NCBI GenBank assembly: GCA_002284615.2
Contig: MU069453.1
Span: forward strand, 175,812-188,281
DNA from: Dunaliella salina
Taxonomy: Eukaryota > Chlorophyta > Chlorophyceae > Chlamydomonadales > Dunaliellaceae
Direction: 5' to 3'
Length of the DNA stretch: 12,470 nt
Shown here: piece by piece, positions 10,923 to 12,470 of the stretch
Layout of the letters: the number at the start of each line of letters is the position of its first letter
How positions within the stretch are numbered: position 1 is the first letter of the stretch
Translations under genes and position numbers: made by a program
Notes under the pieces: model-generated
Seen by the model: only the letters and a program-made list of their open reading frames with translations
Told to the model about the DNA's origin: nothing
Databases searched by the model: none

Positions 10923-11092
10923 GGCCAGCTGTATGTAGGGGGCGCGCGGCGCTTGCACAGTGGCGCACCAGCACTGCGGGTGCTCACCCCTGCGAAGGAG
11001 AGGGCTGGGGGTATGCACGAAACAGGCACACAGCGTGCTTAATGTTCGGGGCATTTGGGATGCATGTAGCAGCTCAAGCAATTGGGATGCGT
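10923..11092 (-). other. 5' flank of the EF-hand gene (UTR or promoter)
   Basis: GC-rich sequence just upstream of the chosen start codon. On the minus strand it holds an in-frame ATG at 11054 and a pyrimidine tract ending in CGCAG at about 10998, so a 5' UTR intron is possible. I see no clear TATA box. Confidence 0.4.
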
Positions 11093-11164
11093 GCAGCTGC
11101 CTAAGTAAGGGCAGATATGTGCAGCTGCCTAAGTAAGGGCAGATATGTGCAGCTGCCTAAGTCA
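11093..11164. repeat. 28-bp tandem repeat, ~2.6 copies
   Basis: gcagctgcctaagtaagggc starts at 11093 and 11121, with a partial copy at 11149; the first two copies are identical. The unit is related to the half-units of the adjoining 66-bp array. Confidence 0.9.
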
Positions 11165-11700
11165 GTGTACCAGGGCACTAGTGCGCAGCTGCCTGTGTGA
11201 GGGCATGTGAGATACATGCAGCTGCCCAAGTAAGGGCATCAGGGATGTGCTCAGCTGCTCCAGTGAGGGCATGTGAGATACAAGCAGCCGCCCGGAAAGG
11301 GTATCTAGAATGTGAGCATCTGCCCAAATAAGGGGACGTGAGATGCATGCAGCTGCCCAAGTAAGTGAATTGGGGCACCAGTGCGCAGCTGCCCCAGCGA
11401 GGACATGTGAAATACATGCAGCTGCCCAAGAGAGGGCATCAGGGATGCGCGCAGCAGCCCCAATGAGGGCATGTGAGGGATGCGCGCAGCAGCACCAATG
11501 AGGGCATGTGAGATAGATGTAGCTGCCTAAGGGTATCAGGGCACCAGTGCGCAGCAGCCCCAGTGAGGGCATGTGAGATACATGAACCTGCCCAAGTAAG
11601 CGTATCAGGGGTGCAAGCAGCTGACCCTGTGAGGGCACGAGGTACAACCAGCTGCCCAAGTAAGGGCATGTGGGATGCGTGTGCAGCTGCCTGACAGCAT
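11165..11700. repeat. ~66-bp minisatellite with two related half-units
   Basis: gggcatgtgagata begins at 11201 and 11267 (66 bp apart) and recurs in diverged form up to about 11660. Each full unit has two halves, one with cagctgcccaagtaag and one with a cagctgcccca or cagcagcccca core, so the CAGCTG palindrome recurs. The 186-codon minus frame here is repeat translation with Ser-His-Met-Pro and Leu-Gly-Gln periodicity and no family character. Confidence 0.9.
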
Positions 11701-11708
11701 TCAGAGCA

Positions 11709-11768
11709 CCCTGTGTATGCACAGCCCTCCCTGTGTATATACAGCCCTCCCAGGGTACATATTGCCCT
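11709..11768. repeat. 20-bp tandem repeat, 3 copies
   Basis: ctgtgtatgcacagccctcc at 11711, a close copy at 11731 and a diverged one at 11751. Confidence 0.8.
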
Positions 11769-11827
11769 CCTTGATATGATGGATCAGGGAGTAAGAAAGT
11801 TGTGCAAGGGAGAGTGCCATTGACAAT

Positions 11828-12017
11828 GCATTATCACTGGCAATGCATCATCACTGGCAACGCATCATCACTGGCAATGCATCATCACTGGCAACGCATC
11901 ATCACTGGCAATGCATCATCACTGGCAATGACACTGACAATGACAACGCCAATGCATCATCAAAATTATCAATGACACTGGCAATGACACTGACAATGCA
12001 TCATCACTGGCAATGTG
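11828..12017. repeat. 17-bp tandem repeat plus degenerate tail
   Basis: gcatcatcactggcaat occurs at 11828 (one change), 11845, 11862, 11879, 11896 and 11913 with T/C alternation at the last base. It is followed by scrambled pieces (acactgacaatg, catcatca) to about 12017. There are no spacers between copies. Confidence 0.9.

Positions 12018-12470
<453 letters not shown>

Noticed and set aside
11162..11722. 186-residue minus-strand protein
   Set aside because: Its periodic composition follows the 66-bp minisatellite in all frames, and nothing looks like a domain.
11828..12017. CRISPR-like array
   Set aside because: The 17-bp units abut with no spacers, and the context is eukaryotic; it is a minisatellite.

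Overview
The window reads as nuclear DNA of a chlorophycean green alga. Pointers are moderate GC, very long (GT)n/(CA)n tracts, long introns with GTGAGT/GTGAGG donors, TGTAA-type polyadenylation signals and a non-LTR retrotransposon of a type I associate with unicellular chlorophytes. A Dunaliella-like genome is my best guess, inferred from this texture and from remembered resemblance of the retroelement proteins, not from a search. There is no prokaryotic-style operon.

Layout. 1-33 is the end of a (GT)n tract. 73-459 (minus) is an open frame with an N-terminal hydrophobic segment that may be the start of a cis-prenyltransferase-like (NUS1/LEW1-type) gene. 761-1990 holds two diverged direct copies of a ~650-bp noncoding repeat with G-quadruplex-prone runs. 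About 2546-6905 is a dead LINE on the plus strand: endonuclease end and linker, reverse transcriptase, C-terminal CCHC knuckle and tail. It is broken by frameshifts, two in-frame stops, a 46-bp tandem duplication and two nested insertions. The first insertion (about 2931-3575) is an antisense fragment of another retroelement ORF. The second (5674-6527) splits the zinc knuckle, has a 13-bp target-site duplication, and carries a 27-bp tandem repeat and a large hairpin.

The best real gene is on the minus strand, 10922 down to 7550: four exons (10542-10922, 9397-9500, 8987-9076, 7550-7643) whose phases fit exactly to give a 222-residue protein with paired EF-hands, an acidic low-complexity N-terminus and a Glu-rich C-terminus, with a TGTAA signal at 7390-7394. 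Its introns are unusual. Intron 1 holds 65-bp and 131-bp tandem arrays that include copies of the exon 2 acceptor plus the first ~22 nt of exon 2. Intron 3 holds a copy of the exon 3 donor region. Introns 1 and 3 also carry long dinucleotide tracts that are complementary in the pre-mRNA and flank exons 2-3.

11093-12017 is a run of minisatellites (28, 66, 20 and 17 bp) upstream of the EF-hand gene. 12018-12350 has no confident gene, and the window ends in (GT)60. Nothing here looks like a multi-gene system; the interest lies in the splice-site-duplicating satellites and the nested retroelement graveyard.
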